Assembly (NCBI GenBank): GCA_035345875.1
Contig: DAORDH010000002.1
Span: 1-64,000 of the forward strand
DNA from: UBA2033 sp035345875
Lineage (GTDB): Bacteria > Spirochaetota > Leptospiria > Leptospirales > Leptospiraceae
Length of the DNA stretch: 64,000 nucleotides
Direction of reading: 5' to 3'
A program made the position numbers and the translations under genes. Positions 9,123 through 18,341 of this stretch are shown here, in pieces (within the stretch, counting starts at the first letter, position 1; each line of letters starts with the position of its first letter). The notes under the pieces are model-generated. The model worked only from the letters and a program-made list of their open reading frames with translations, was not told where the DNA came from and did no database searches.

Positions 9123-9228
9123 GGTACTAATTTTACCGTTATTAAAAATGTCTTTGTATCGTCTTTTATTCTTTACTTGACAAGGTATTTTTTTTATAAA
9201 AAGTTCAAAACACAGAGGTATTTGATTT

Positions 9229-9729
9229 ATGGCAGATGGTTCCCTTTCACAAGAAGATATAGATGCACTCCTAGGCGGAGGAAGTTTTGGTGGCGAGAGT
9301 AGTGGTGGGGACTCAGGTGCGAGTGATGATCCATTTGCAGGAATGAATCTTGGCGGTGGAGGCGATGGTCCGAGTTCCGACGCAATTGCCGCTGCATTAG
9401 GTCCAGGTTTTCCACCTCCGCAGGCGCCTAAACCAAGTGTTGGAAAGATCGGTGGTTCAATGGCTTCCTCCACATCGAACTTAAATCTACTTATGGATGT
9501 TACCATGTCTCTCACAGTAGAACTTGGTAGAACAAATATGTATATAAAGGACGTTTTACAACTTTCTGAAGGCGCTGTAGTTGAATTAGATAAAAATATT
9601 GGGGATGAACTCGATCTACTCGCGAATGGTAAAATCATTGGACGAGGTAAAATAATAATCATTGATGACTACTATGGAGTACAAGTAACGCACATAATTG
9701 ATCCAATGGAAAGATTAGCTCTGGGCTAA
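9229..9729 (+). CDS. fliN: Flagellar motor switch protein FliN
   Basis: A 166-residue protein of the rotor C-ring of the periplasmic flagellum. The C-terminal 80 residues form the SpoA (surface presentation of antigens) domain: VTMSLTVELGRTNMYIKDVL, ELDKNIGDELDLLANGKIIG, and DDYYGVQVTHIIDPMERLAL. The N-terminus carries LSQEDIDALL, a short docking motif also found in FliM/FliY, followed by a Gly/Ser/Pro-rich linker, so the protein is longer than the E. coli one (137). An AGAGG site lies 10 bases before the ATG. The lipoprotein gene at 9736 follows after 6 bases. Confidence 0.93.
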   Translation: MADGSLSQEDIDALLGGGSFGGESSGGDSGASDDPFAGMNLGGGGDGPSSDAIAAALGPGFPPPQAPKPSVGKIGGSMASSTSNLNLLMDVTMSLTVELGRTNMYIKDVLQLSEGAVVELDKNIGDELDLLANGKIIGRGKIIIIDDYYGVQVTHIIDPMERLALG

Positions 9730-9735
9730 AAATAT

Positions 9736-10431
9736 ATGACAAAACAATTCACAATTATACTCGCAGTTTGCCTTATTGCATTTACAAACTGTGATAAAAA
9801 ACAATCCAAAAACTTCAAATTTGGAACCAATATCAGTTCAAAAGACGTTGATACAAACAATGATGGTAAAATTGATACAAAAGGCTATTATATGGATGAC
9901 GCTGGCAACTATCGTCTTATCTACAATGAGCTAGATAGAAATGTAGATGGATTCAGTGATTTGATGATCTGGGTAGGATCTTCCGCTGCGCCAAGAAAAG
10001 ATGCACAAGTAAAAGATATTGTTAAAGTCCATGAAGAAGAAGATGAGGATTATGATGGGAAAATAGATACTTTGCGTTGGTATCTGCCAAACGAATTTGT
10101 TGCACTATCCCAACATGATACAGATAAAGATGGATACTTTGAATCCACTAAATATTATAATTTTAACAAAGTGGAAGTTAGGACCGAGAAGGATACAAAC
10201 TTCGATGGAAGAGCTGATATTGTTTCTTGGTTAAGTCGAGCTGAACTAGATACAAACTTTGATGGAATTCCTGATACATTTACGGAGGCTCCAACAAAAT
10301 TAATCTTAAATGACAAAATCGAAAGAAAAGTAGATTTGAGATCACTCGATAAATCTAAATCTTGGTTTTTAAATCCAACACTCATTCCATTAGAAGAAAG
10401 ATCTATTATTGGAAGTGGCTTTTTTCAATAA
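9736..10431 (+). CDS. Lipoprotein with Ca-site-like DxDxDG repeats
   Basis: A 231-residue lipoprotein with signal TKQFTIILAVCLIAFTNC and lipid Cys19. The mature protein has at least five loops of the type DTNNDGKID, DRNVDGFSD, DEDYDGKID, DTDKDGYFE, DTNFDGRAD and DTNFDGIPD, the Asp/Asn/Gly pattern of EF-hand and thrombospondin-3 calcium sites, spaced 25-40 residues apart, each followed by a beta-like strand. This suggests calcium binding or a calcium-stabilised rod. It follows fliN by 6 bases and is probably co-transcribed, though a flagellar role is only inferred from position. Confidence 0.75.
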   Translation: MTKQFTIILAVCLIAFTNCDKKQSKNFKFGTNISSKDVDTNNDGKIDTKGYYMDDAGNYRLIYNELDRNVDGFSDLMIWVGSSAAPRKDAQVKDIVKVHEEEDEDYDGKIDTLRWYLPNEFVALSQHDTDKDGYFESTKYYNFNKVEVRTEKDTNFDGRADIVSWLSRAELDTNFDGIPDTFTEAPTKLILNDKIERKVDLRSLDKSKSWFLNPTLIPLEERSIIGSGFFQ

Positions 10432-10437
10432 GCCACT
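10414..10437. terminator. Hairpin between convergent genes (possible terminator)
   Basis: An 8-bp perfect stem (AGTGGCTT/AAGCCACT) with an 8-base loop spans the stop codon of the lipoprotein gene and lies just before the end of the convergent MFS gene. It has no T-run on either side, so its role as a terminator is uncertain. Confidence 0.35.
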
Positions 10438-10440
10438 ACT

Positions 10441-11640
10441 CTACTCTGCTGTAACAGTTTTCAATTTAGTAGAAATCCAGATTGCAATTATTGTAGCGAT
10501 AACCGCAACCAGACCCACCGTAGGATACTCAGTCAATTGACCGTCCGGAGTTTTTTGAATAATAAAACCTGATAAGCTTGCAGCAAGACCTGAAGCTATC
10601 TGTTGAACAGAGGAAAACATACTCATAAAACTCCCTCGATTGAGTGGATGAACACTTGCAGAAATCATTGCCATTGCAGGAGTAAATCTTCCCGAGACAA
10701 AAACAAAAAAGCAAGTTGTAACAGCAAGTGTTAGATAAATAGATACCTTTGGTAAATTTGTAATACCGAGGATTGGAATCATTGAGATAAAGGCAACTAT
10801 GGCAAAAGTTCGCGGCTTACCAAACTTATCCGCAAGCGATCCAATGAGTCTAGAAGTAAATACCGTAAAGGCTCCCCCTAGGATATAAACATAACTCAAT
10901 TCTAAGTTTGAAATTCCAATGTTTTTTACCAGATAAGGAGCGATAAACGGAATTACTGAGAATCCTCCAAACATCATCATTGTAATAAGGCTAAATGCTA
11001 TTAAATGATTTTTATTTAAGAAGAGAACCTCTAGTGTCTTGAGCGGATGCTTTGCCATACTAGATAAATGTCCTTTTACGGATGGAGTATAAAAATGAGC
11101 AAAAACCAAAACGACACAACTAAAAACCGTTAGTCCAATGAAAGGAGCATTCCAATTATATAAATCAGCTAAATAAAGTCCAATAGGAACTCCAATAACA
11201 GATGCAAGAGAAAAGGCAGACATAACAATACCTGTCGCTTTGCCTCTTCTCTCATATGGAATCAAATCTGCAATGATGGCAAATGTAACAGCGCTTGTTA
11301 GCCCACCAAATGCACCTGCTAGGATTCTAGCCATCAGAAGAAGTGAATAGGAATGAACTAATCCACAAAGAAGAGTCGCAATGGTGAGTCCCGCATAACA
11401 ACTATTTAACGCAAATCTACGATCAAAGCGATCAATGAAAAATGCTCCTAGAATACCTGCAAATCCAGCACTAAATGCATAAGAAGAAACGATGAATCCA
11501 AATTCAGCCGGACTAATACTGAATGCTTCCATAAGCTTTGGACTCAAAGGCATCATGATTACGAAATCCAGTATATTTGCGAACTGAATGCAAGCGAGCA
11601 AGGAAAGCAATTGCCATTCTTTAATTTTAATTTGTGTCAT
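10441..11640 (-). CDS. Major facilitator superfamily transporter
   Basis: A 399-residue membrane protein with about 12 hydrophobic spans. The loop after span 2 reads GAFFIDRFDRRFALNSCYAG, the MFS motif A (GxxxDRxGRR) in altered form, and LIGSLADKFGKPR repeats it in the second half. The best resemblance is to the drug-efflux (DHA1/AraJ-like) branch. Its start overlaps the xseB stop as TAATG, so it is translated after xseB, an unusual partner. Substrate unknown. Confidence 0.85.
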   Translation of the reverse strand: MTQIKIKEWQLLSLLACIQFANILDFVIMMPLSPKLMEAFSISPAEFGFIVSSYAFSAGFAGILGAFFIDRFDRRFALNSCYAGLTIATLLCGLVHSYSLLLMARILAGAFGGLTSAVTFAIIADLIPYERRGKATGIVMSAFSLASVIGVPIGLYLADLYNWNAPFIGLTVFSCVVLVFAHFYTPSVKGHLSSMAKHPLKTLEVLFLNKNHLIAFSLITMMMFGGFSVIPFIAPYLVKNIGISNLELSYVYILGGAFTVFTSRLIGSLADKFGKPRTFAIVAFISMIPILGITNLPKVSIYLTLAVTTCFFVFVSGRFTPAMAMISASVHPLNRGSFMSMFSSVQQIASGLAASLSGFIIQKTPDGQLTEYPTVGLVAVIATIIAIWISTKLKTVTAE

Positions 11641-11921
11641 TAGAATAATATCTCTTCTTTATTTTTTTTCTCTTTAGGTTCTTTTGCTTCCTTGATTGCA
11701 CTTTCTTTTACAATTTTACCATCTGGGGCTTTAGCAAGGTATTCAATCTTTCCTTCTGCTTCTTTGAGTCTTTCTGTGCAGATTTTTTTTAATTCCATTC
11801 CTCTCTCATATGCTTTGATTGAATCCTCTAGTGTGAGTTGACCTCTCTCTAATTTTTCAGCAATTTGTTCTAGTTCGTTTAACGCTTCTTCAAATGAGAT
11901 TTCTTTTTCTTTTGCAGGCAT
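11640..11921 (-). CDS. xseB: Exodeoxyribonuclease VII small subunit
   Basis: A 93-residue helical protein; the core SFEEALNELEQIAEKLERGQ and LTLEDSIKAYERGMEL is the typical XseB helical hairpin (about residues 8-52), followed by a Lys/Glu-rich tail. It binds the long XseA tails in ExoVII, which degrades single-stranded DNA from either end. The ATG follows the xseA TAA immediately, with AAGGAG inside the end of xseA as ribosome site. Confidence 0.92.
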   Translation of the reverse strand: MPAKEKEISFEEALNELEQIAEKLERGQLTLEDSIKAYERGMELKKICTERLKEAEGKIEYLAKAPDGKIVKESAIKEAKEPKEKKNKEEILF

Positions 11922-13211
11922 TTATTTCTCCTTCACTTCAATTTTAATTGTTTCTTTGTCTTTCATGATAAGTTCTAATTCTTCTCCCACTTTCACTTGC
12001 GATTTAGATGAGATGACTTCTTTCTTTTTATTTCGAACAACAGAATAACCCCGCTTCAAAGTCTCGAGAGGAGAAAAATTTTCTACTCTTCCGAGAGTCA
12101 ATTGGAACTGATTGTCTTTGGCATTTAAAACAGATTTGGCATAAATTTTAATATTATCAAATTTTTGGAGTAAATTATTCTTAGCCGCAATATTATTTTT
12201 TCCAAGCAGAAAAATTCGGTTTAGAATTTCATCGACTCTTTGAATCCGATCTGTGAGAAGCATTCTAGGCTCCACAAAAACATGCTTATTAGAAATTAAA
12301 TGCAATCGATCCCGAGCAATATCCAATTTATATTTAAGAGACTGATTGAATCTGTTTTCAATATCTTCTAGAAAATTTTCTAACTCTTCTATTTCGGGAA
12401 CTGCAAGTTCTGCTCCAGCAGTCGGTGTGGGAACAAACGCATCCGCCGCAAAATCGCAGAGCAGAGAATCAATTTGATGTCCAACAGCAGAGATAATCGG
12501 AACTCTTGAATTGTAATAAGCCATTACAACAGACTCGTCGTTAAAAGGCATCAAATCCTCAAAACTTCCCCCGCCTCTACCTGCAATAATTACATCTACT
12601 TCCCACTTTGGATTGTTTAATTCTTCGATAGCACTCACGATAGAAGAAGGTGCAGTATCCCCTTGCACTTGGCAAGGAGCAATCAGAATATTGATATTTG
12701 GGTATCTTTCTTTTGCGATTCGAATGATATCTTCTACGGCAGCACCGTTAGGCGATGTCGCTATGCCCAATGTCTTTGGGAATCGCGGAATTGGTCTTTT
12801 ACGGTCTGGATTAAAAATACCCCTGGCATTTAATTCGGCTTTGAGTTTCTCGATTCGATAGAGAATATCTCCCTTTCCGAGTTCTTCCACCCGAGCGACA
12901 TTAATGCTATAATACCCGCCTGGCTCATAGAGATTGATACTTCCAAAGACTTGGACTTCCATCCCATCTTGCAATTTTTTACCTTTGTAGTTCTTATTTT
13001 GAAAAGAGAAGAAAGTGCAACGGATAACACTTGTTTGATCCTTGAGGGAGAAATAAATATGTCCAGCACCAGAGGGACTATAATTAGAAATTTCCCCCTT
13101 TACCCAGATGTCTTTTAATTCACGGCGTTCTAGTAAAATGGATTTGATAGAACGATTGACTTCACTGACTGAGAGAGGACGAACTTCAGACACAGAACTA
13201 ATTTCCACCAA
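11922..13211 (-). CDS. xseA: Exodeoxyribonuclease VII large subunit
   Basis: A 429-residue nuclease. The N-terminal OB fold (IWVKGEISNYSPSGAGHIYF) is followed by the catalytic domain with GIATSPNGAAVEDIIR, IIAGRGGGSFEDLMPFNDE and ISAVGHQIDSLLCDFAAD (the usual glutamate of the family's GHETD stretch region is Gln here), then a long coiled coil and the terminal TLKRGYSVVRN. The start is TTG at 13211 or GTG at 13208, overlapping the end of the permease gene by 14 bases; neither has a strong ribosome site. Length fits the family. Confidence 0.92.
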   Translation of the reverse strand: MVEISSVSEVRPLSVSEVNRSIKSILLERRELKDIWVKGEISNYSPSGAGHIYFSLKDQTSVIRCTFFSFQNKNYKGKKLQDGMEVQVFGSINLYEPGGYYSINVARVEELGKGDILYRIEKLKAELNARGIFNPDRKRPIPRFPKTLGIATSPNGAAVEDIIRIAKERYPNINILIAPCQVQGDTAPSSIVSAIEELNNPKWEVDVIIAGRGGGSFEDLMPFNDESVVMAYYNSRVPIISAVGHQIDSLLCDFAADAFVPTPTAGAELAVPEIEELENFLEDIENRFNQSLKYKLDIARDRLHLISNKHVFVEPRMLLTDRIQRVDEILNRIFLLGKNNIAAKNNLLQKFDNIKIYAKSVLNAKDNQFQLTLGRVENFSPLETLKRGYSVVRNKKKEVISSKSQVKVGEELELIMKDKETIKIEVKEK

Positions 13212-14310
13212 ATTCTTTTCTTCTATATGCCATCCAGAAATCCCAGAGAATCACTAAAATTGTTACAGCAATTGGACCAATGACGAGTCCTACAATTCCA
13301 AATTGTTGAATTCCTCCAAGGAGTGCAAGGAATAATAAGAAGGGATGAAGGTTTAATTTTTTATCGAGGATATTTGGTTTTACAAGATTTTCTAAAACCA
13401 TGTAAGATGTAAACGATAGACTCATATAGATCACTGCTACAATCCAGCTTTCTTCAAAAAAACCAATGTAGAGTCCGGCTGGAAGCCACACAACAGCGGT
13501 TCCAATCACAGGAATTAATGAAAAGAAAGAAGCAATGCTTCCATAAAGAATTGGATTTGGGATTCCTGCAAAAAATAAAAGAACTCCCGCTACAAATCCC
13601 TGTAAAAGAGAGATGAGTATATTTCCCTTAAGAACTGCTTTTACAGCTTCAGAAATTCTTTGTCCTATTTGTTTTTCCACTTCTTCCGAAAAAGGTAGAT
13701 TATTCATAAGAAAAACTTCTAATTTGTGTCCATCTTTATAAAAGAAAAATAGAAGCATAAAAGAAAAGCAAATATTTACAAGAATCGCAAGAGGAATTCG
13801 AATTCCTCCTAAAATAAAGGAAGTAGTATTACTCAGAATTCCATAGAGACTATCTACATTTAGAATATCTCCATAGGAACTAACGATCTCTCGATACATG
13901 TTAGGAAGCTGCACCCAAAAAAATTCTGTATCGGTAAAATAATCAGTAATTAAATTAATACTCATAAGTGTAGGAACAATTCTATCCTCACTTAGATTTA
14001 CCTTTAAAACAAATAAGAGAGAGATTAACTCGTCGAGCAAGGTTCGAATGATAAAGAAACAAGGGAGGACAATCGTAATCAAAACAATAAGAATCATGAT
14101 ACTTGGTGCGGCTCCCTTGAAACGATTTGGGATTCTACTTTTTAATTTCAAATAGTAATCCCTAGAACCTACATAAAGTATAAGAGAAATGAATGCTGCC
14201 CAAAAATAGGATTGATAAACTAGAAAGGCAAATGTGCTAGCAATAGAAAATAAAACAATTAATACGACAGGCAATACGTATTTACTATTTTTTAATTCTC
14301 CGTGACCCAT
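13198..14310 (-). CDS. AI-2E family transporter (PerM/YdiK-type permease)
   Basis: About 370 residues, mostly membrane spans. Features of the family are the paired N-terminal spans, a long periplasmic stretch in the middle (LINLITDYFTDTEFF region), and the C-terminal block with GIPNPILYGSIASFFSLIPV and IGTAVVWLPAG, then VKPNILDKKLNLHPFLLFLA. Members export small molecules or act as Na+/H+ antiporters. The frame extends 18 codons further to 14364; I prefer the ATG at 14310 because it lies one base after the stop of the upstream gene (TAG then TATG). Confidence 0.85.
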   Translation of the reverse strand: MGHGELKNSKYVLPVVLIVLFSIASTFAFLVYQSYFWAAFISLILYVGSRDYYLKLKSRIPNRFKGAAPSIMILIVLITIVLPCFFIIRTLLDELISLLFVLKVNLSEDRIVPTLMSINLITDYFTDTEFFWVQLPNMYREIVSSYGDILNVDSLYGILSNTTSFILGGIRIPLAILVNICFSFMLLFFFYKDGHKLEVFLMNNLPFSEEVEKQIGQRISEAVKAVLKGNILISLLQGFVAGVLLFFAGIPNPILYGSIASFFSLIPVIGTAVVWLPAGLYIGFFEESWIVAVIYMSLSFTSYMVLENLVKPNILDKKLNLHPFLLFLALLGGIQQFGIVGLVIGPIAVTILVILWDFWMAYRRKEFGGN

Positions 14311-14311
14311 A

Positions 14312-14743
14312 CTAGAAACCAGATCTGCGATAAAAAACTTTAACAACGCGATAATCTTTCTCATCTCGAATTAATATAGTCATAACTTTTTTGGATGGGT
14401 TTTCACCAAGTAAAACAGATTTGTTTCCTTTGTTATCTTTTTGGATGATGCGCCAATCTCTAGATGCTAAAGCATTTTCGTAAAATTTTATAAGTTCTTC
14501 TGTTGTATTTTTAGATTCTAGAAACAATCCGGCTTCCGGAATCATACCAGTAACATTTGTAAGTTCTACAGCTTGCAGAATGGTAGCTCCACTAGGGATG
14601 AAATCACTTGCGATTACATTGTTAGGAAGAGAGGCTGGTCTTTTGATTACTCTTAAGTTTTCAAATTGAAATGTCTCTTCTTTGAGTTCTTCTGCAAATA
14701 TGGAAAGACAAGATAAAATTAAAAGGGATATAAATTTATTCAT
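14312..14743 (-). CDS. Small secreted protein, unknown function
   Basis: A 143-residue protein with a signal peptide (NKFISLLILSCLSIFAEE). The rest is one alpha/beta domain: IPSGATILQAVELTNVTGMI, then a helix with TEELIKFYENALASRDWRII and strands MTILIRDEKDYRVVKVFY. The pattern 'helix, WxI strand, VTILI strand' is common in small periplasmic lipoproteins that follow a sensor or channel. It starts a unit with the permease, xseA and xseB. Confidence 0.7.
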   Translation of the reverse strand: MNKFISLLILSCLSIFAEELKEETFQFENLRVIKRPASLPNNVIASDFIPSGATILQAVELTNVTGMIPEAGLFLESKNTTEELIKFYENALASRDWRIIQKDNKGNKSVLLGENPSKKVMTILIRDEKDYRVVKVFYRRSGF

Positions 14744-14799
14744 GGATACCTTAGAGTTTTTAGTATTTTTGAATGAAGGTAAGCAAGCAACAAAAATTT

Positions 14800-15381
14800 T
14801 TATCCATTCGGAAAGAGAAGCTGTAATGTTTTATTTAGAATCTCTTGGTCATTCGAATTTTTAAATTTCGCTTTGGCTTGGTTGAGTATTTTACGGGCTT
14901 GCCTTTCCTCTCCTGAATAATAGAGAGAGACTGCATAACGGGTATAATCAAATACAACGGATTTAGGATGGTTTTCCACAATAAACTTCGAATCGGAGAG
15001 AGCATTTTTAAAGTCTCGTAAATTATAAAAAGCTTCCCCTCTTAATTTTCGAATTTTCAGATATAATGTTTCCATCTCGCCTAATTCTGATTTGCCGCGA
15101 AAACTAAATTTGTCGGAAGTAATTCCTAATTTTTCTAACTCATTTGCATGTTGAATTGCATTCTTGTCCTCTTTATTCTCTAGATCTGATTTAACATTTT
15201 TGTATATAGATCGTAGTTTTTCCAGAAACGAATATTGGGATGTTTCCGTTTTATAAGAATTGTCCTCCCTTAGATCCTCTAGGATTTCTTCCTGTGTTTG
15301 GGAAAATAAAAGAGGAAAAGAAAGACAAATAAAAAGAAACAGTAAAAATCTATTTAAATATTCCATCTCGGTTTGCTTCAT
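14800..15381 (-). CDS. Secreted TPR-like protein
   Basis: A 193-residue protein with signal peptide FLLFLFICLSFPLLFSQ; a second ATG at 15366 (MEYLNRF) may be the true start. Residues 90-190 form helical pairs with TPR-like spacing (LYLKIRKLRGEAFYNLRDFK, then FDYTRYAVSLYYSGEERQAR, KILNQAKAKF). It would act as a periplasmic scaffold. The start overlaps the end of the lipoprotein gene at 15350. Confidence 0.65.
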   Translation of the reverse strand: MKQTEMEYLNRFLLFLFICLSFPLLFSQTQEEILEDLREDNSYKTETSQYSFLEKLRSIYKNVKSDLENKEDKNAIQHANELEKLGITSDKFSFRGKSELGEMETLYLKIRKLRGEAFYNLRDFKNALSDSKFIVENHPKSVVFDYTRYAVSLYYSGEERQARKILNQAKAKFKNSNDQEILNKTLQLLFPNG

Positions 15382-15934
15382 CTAAAATTGATCTTGTGAT
15401 TGATTCGACCCCATCATTGACCTCTACAATGGGAAATTTAAAAGGCATGAGTGGAATTAGAATCAAATGAATCCATGTATTGAATGTAACTCTTCGCTTG
15501 TATTCTTTTATGATTGTATCATTTTTATCTCGGAAAGAAAAGTTGAGATTTAAATCATCTTGTGCGTAAGCGGGAATTAGAAAGAGAGTTAAGCCTGAAA
15601 GAAAAGCCAAAAGTCGATTTGCATCTCCATTATTATCAGATTCAATCAGTAGCTTCATATCGGCAATATCTAGACCTGTTTTTACTTCCTTAAAGAGTCC
15701 AGACTCTCTACAAAAATAGGCATATCGGTTTCTGGCATTTTCTTCCCCTTTTGCAGATACATCTGATAAGGTCCCATTGATTGTAACTCGCTGTCTAACG
15801 TTTACTAAAAGTGATTTTGCAGGATTTTGATTTTTAAAAACTACATCCTTAACTTCTGGATTAAATTCAGTAAAGGTTGCGCAATTAACAGCTATTAGTC
15901 CCCAAAGACTTAGTAGAATAAATCGAAAGTTCAT
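15350..15934 (-). CDS. Lipoprotein, unknown function
   Basis: A 194-residue lipoprotein (signal NFRFILLSLWGLIAVNC, lipid Cys18). A beta-rich N-terminal half (QRVTINGTLSDVSAKGEENA) precedes a hydrophobic span LLAFLSGLTLFLIPAY and a second one (WIHLILIPLMPFKF), so it may also cross the membrane. The neighbour at 15936-16535 has the same plan (lipobox, then a WYFPLALVTLTIYIWIG span near residue 120), and the two may be diverged relatives. They are separated by one base. Confidence 0.7.
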   Translation of the reverse strand: MNFRFILLSLWGLIAVNCATFTEFNPEVKDVVFKNQNPAKSLLVNVRQRVTINGTLSDVSAKGEENARNRYAYFCRESGLFKEVKTGLDIADMKLLIESDNNGDANRLLAFLSGLTLFLIPAYAQDDLNLNFSFRDKNDTIIKEYKRRVTFNTWIHLILIPLMPFKFPIVEVNDGVESITRSILDEANRDGIFK

Positions 15935-15935
15935 T

Positions 15936-16535
15936 TTATTTTCCCTTTTTTTGTAATTGATAATCTTCTAACAATTCGGTAATTAATTTAGTTTTTACTT
16001 CGGCAAAACTAGTCATAGAATAACGATTGTATATATTGATACTTCGCTCTTCCATTTTCTCTTTAGATACTTGATAGATCACTTTACCTTTTTCATCTTT
16101 TACAAGTAGGCTTGCATTGTATATTCCTGTATCAATAGAGACTCCCCCACCAATCCAAATATAGATTGTAAGTGTGACCAAGGCGAGTGGGAAATACCAA
16201 GGATCAATTGTTCTCTCCTGTGAAAATTTAGAGAAATGGAGTTGGATATTTTTATAGTTTGTCCAGTCCTCTGGCTTATCAGTAAAAAGAATTGATTTTT
16301 CAAAATAATTACCTTTTACCAAAAAGTCCTTCCAATTCATTGTTAAATTATCTTCTGTAGCTTTTCTGTATCTATCAGACAACTCAGGAATATTCGTTTT
16401 TTCAATGACAACCTTTTCAGGAATGGTATTTTGCTGTTTCACGGGATCGAGTAGCGTAGCTGAGGGAGGCAATGAGATACATCCAATTAAGAGGAAATGG
16501 ATGAGTAAGATTTCTTTTAAAAGATTCATATTCAC
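15936..16535 (-). CDS. Lipoprotein, unknown function
   Basis: A 199-residue lipoprotein with signal NLLKEILLIHFLLIGC (lipid Cys19). It has a hydrophobic stretch at about residues 118-137 (WYFPLALVTLTIYIWIGG), then a beta-hairpin (SLLVKDEKGKVIYQVSKE) and a C-terminal helix. The order resembles the Leptospira lipoproteins that have a short lipoprotein part, a central hydrophobic span and a beta-rich end. It leads the minus-strand run that ends with the MFS gene at 10441. Confidence 0.7.
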   Translation of the reverse strand: MNMNLLKEILLIHFLLIGCISLPPSATLLDPVKQQNTIPEKVVIEKTNIPELSDRYRKATEDNLTMNWKDFLVKGNYFEKSILFTDKPEDWTNYKNIQLHFSKFSQERTIDPWYFPLALVTLTIYIWIGGGVSIDTGIYNASLLVKDEKGKVIYQVSKEKMEERSINIYNRYSMTSFAEVKTKLITELLEDYQLQKKGK

Positions 16536-16859
16536 TTAAAAGTATCTATGTAATTTTTATGTCAAGCGACTCTATTAAATTCAAATTATAAATAAAGCTT
16601 TTATCAAAAATAATAAACCAATCAAATAAAAATGAAAAAAAGATTTAAATGTGTTTATACAATTCTTTTCGTTTTTTTACAACTACTATGAATTGCAACT
16701 ATCGCATATAGCGAGTTAGAATATAAATAATCAAATTTAAATCCAGATTAGAAAAACTTCGATACAAAGAATAGAAGGAAAAAGAGAAGAATTCAAGGAT
16801 CAGAAAAAAAATCGATTTGACTCATTGATAAGATAGATTATACTATGTGAAAATTTCAA
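16536..16859. other. Divergent intergenic region, 324 bases
   Basis: AT-rich spacer between divergent genes, so it should hold both promoters. A short inverted repeat TCGC-ATATA-GCGA occurs near 16700. I see no RNA gene and no clear consensus promoter. Confidence 0.4.
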
Positions 16860-18209
16860 ATGATAGTAGATAGCGAAATAATTCCGATTCTAAAAAACCT
16901 AGAACTATTTAGTGAAACACCTGAATCCTCTCTGAAAGAAATTGCATCCGTTTTACAAATAGAATCTTTCTCTAAAAATGAAAAAATCATCGAGCAAGGA
17001 GATCCTGGAACTTGTCTTTATATAGTGTATTCAGGAAGGGTCTTTGTTCACTTTGGTGAACACAAAGTTGCAGAGATTGGAGAAAAGCAGACATTTGGAG
17101 AATTTTCACTTCTAAACTCAGAACCAAGAAATGCATCAATCAGTGCCTTAGTTGACTGTAAACTGCTTCGATTAGAGCAAGTTGATTTTTATCGAATCAT
17201 GGGTCACAACAATCAATTTATGAGAGGAATCATTCGAATCCTAATTCGAAGACTTGGCGAACAAAACAATGAATTGATTCAAACTTTAAAAAAACGGGAA
17301 GCAGAGCTCACAAGGCTTGTTGCAGAAAGAACAAAAGAATTAGAGCTTGCCCTAAAAGAAATTGAATCCCAAAAAGTAGACTTAGAAAAATCATATGAGG
17401 AAATTCTAAAACAGAAGTCAGAAATCGAAGAGAAAAATCTAAACATAACAGAGAGTATCCGCTACGCCCATAATATTCAAGGATCTATTCTACCGCCTGA
17501 CGCACTAATCAAAAAAGCACTTCCTGATTCATTTATTTTCTTTAAGCCAAGAGATGTGATAAGCGGGGATTTCTATTGGTTTCACGAAAGCAATGCAGAA
17601 AATGACTCTAAGATAGTTCTTGCGGCTATTGATTGCACAGGTCATGGCGTTCCTGGAGCTCTTATGTCGATGATAGGAAATGGTCTTTTAAATGATATTG
17701 TAAAAGTAAGGCATATAATAGACCCTGGATCCATTTTAAATGAACTTCATAAAGGAGTTCGAATTGCACTCAATCAGGAACAAAATGGGATTCGAGATGG
17801 AATGGATATGGCACTCTGTGTGATTGACAGAAAGAGTGGAATCCTAGAATTCGCAGGTGCGATGAATTCGATTTTTTATATACAAAATAATACGTTAAAC
17901 GAAATTAAGGGAAATAGAAAGTCAATCGGTGGAACACAGAGTGAAGAAGCAAGAATTTTCTCTACCAATATCATTGAACTAAACACAACAACTGCATTTT
18001 ACATCTGTTCAGACGGATACTATCATCAATTTGGTGGGGAGTTTCATAAAAAGTTCTCTTCTAAGAGATTTAAAGATCTTTTATTAGAAATTCATTTATT
18101 ACCGATGGATAAACAATATACTATACTTCAGGACACAATGACGGAATGGATTGGAGAAGGAAGTCAGATGGATGATATGTTAGTAATTGGAGTTAAACTT
18201 TCTATATAA
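16860..18209 (+). CDS. Cyclic-nucleotide-binding domain / SpoIIE-type PP2C phosphatase
   Basis: A 449-residue signalling protein. The N-terminal cNMP-binding domain (about residues 9-125) has LQIESFSKNEKIIEQGDPGT and FGEFSLLNSEPRNASISALV, with the phosphate-binding cassette in the form FGEFSLLNSEPRNASI, close to the usual FGExALLxxxPRxAxI. A long coiled coil (about 135-205) leads to the PP2C domain: SGDFYWFHE, AAIDCTGHGVPGALMSMIGN with the metal-binding aspartates, and DGMDMALCVID and CSDGYYHQFGG. Such proteins dephosphorylate STAS-type partners in response to a second messenger. The coiled coil may pass the signal. Confidence 0.9.
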   Translation: MIVDSEIIPILKNLELFSETPESSLKEIASVLQIESFSKNEKIIEQGDPGTCLYIVYSGRVFVHFGEHKVAEIGEKQTFGEFSLLNSEPRNASISALVDCKLLRLEQVDFYRIMGHNNQFMRGIIRILIRRLGEQNNELIQTLKKREAELTRLVAERTKELELALKEIESQKVDLEKSYEEILKQKSEIEEKNLNITESIRYAHNIQGSILPPDALIKKALPDSFIFFKPRDVISGDFYWFHESNAENDSKIVLAAIDCTGHGVPGALMSMIGNGLLNDIVKVRHIIDPGSILNELHKGVRIALNQEQNGIRDGMDMALCVIDRKSGILEFAGAMNSIFYIQNNTLNEIKGNRKSIGGTQSEEARIFSTNIIELNTTTAFYICSDGYYHQFGGEFHKKFSSKRFKDLLLEIHLLPMDKQYTILQDTMTEWIGEGSQMDDMLVIGVKLSI

Positions 18210-18341
18210 TTTTGATTTTTAATTTATAAAAATCAGTTTAGAATCGATTCTTAAAAACTAATTCTTTAATATTCAAATCAGTATTAATCTACTCAAATCA
18301 AAGAATTTAACGTGAATACGAGATAAGAAGATGTTTCATTT

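Noticed and set aside
9177..9200. TTGACA and TATAAA before fliN as a standard promoter
   Set aside because: The spacing is only 12 bases, too short for a normal sigma-70 promoter.
9123..9662. N-terminal 180-codon extension of the AAA ATPase frame
   Set aside because: This stretch is the complement of fliN and its translation (Pro/Ser-rich) is a shadow. The ATG at 9122 gives the normal protein.
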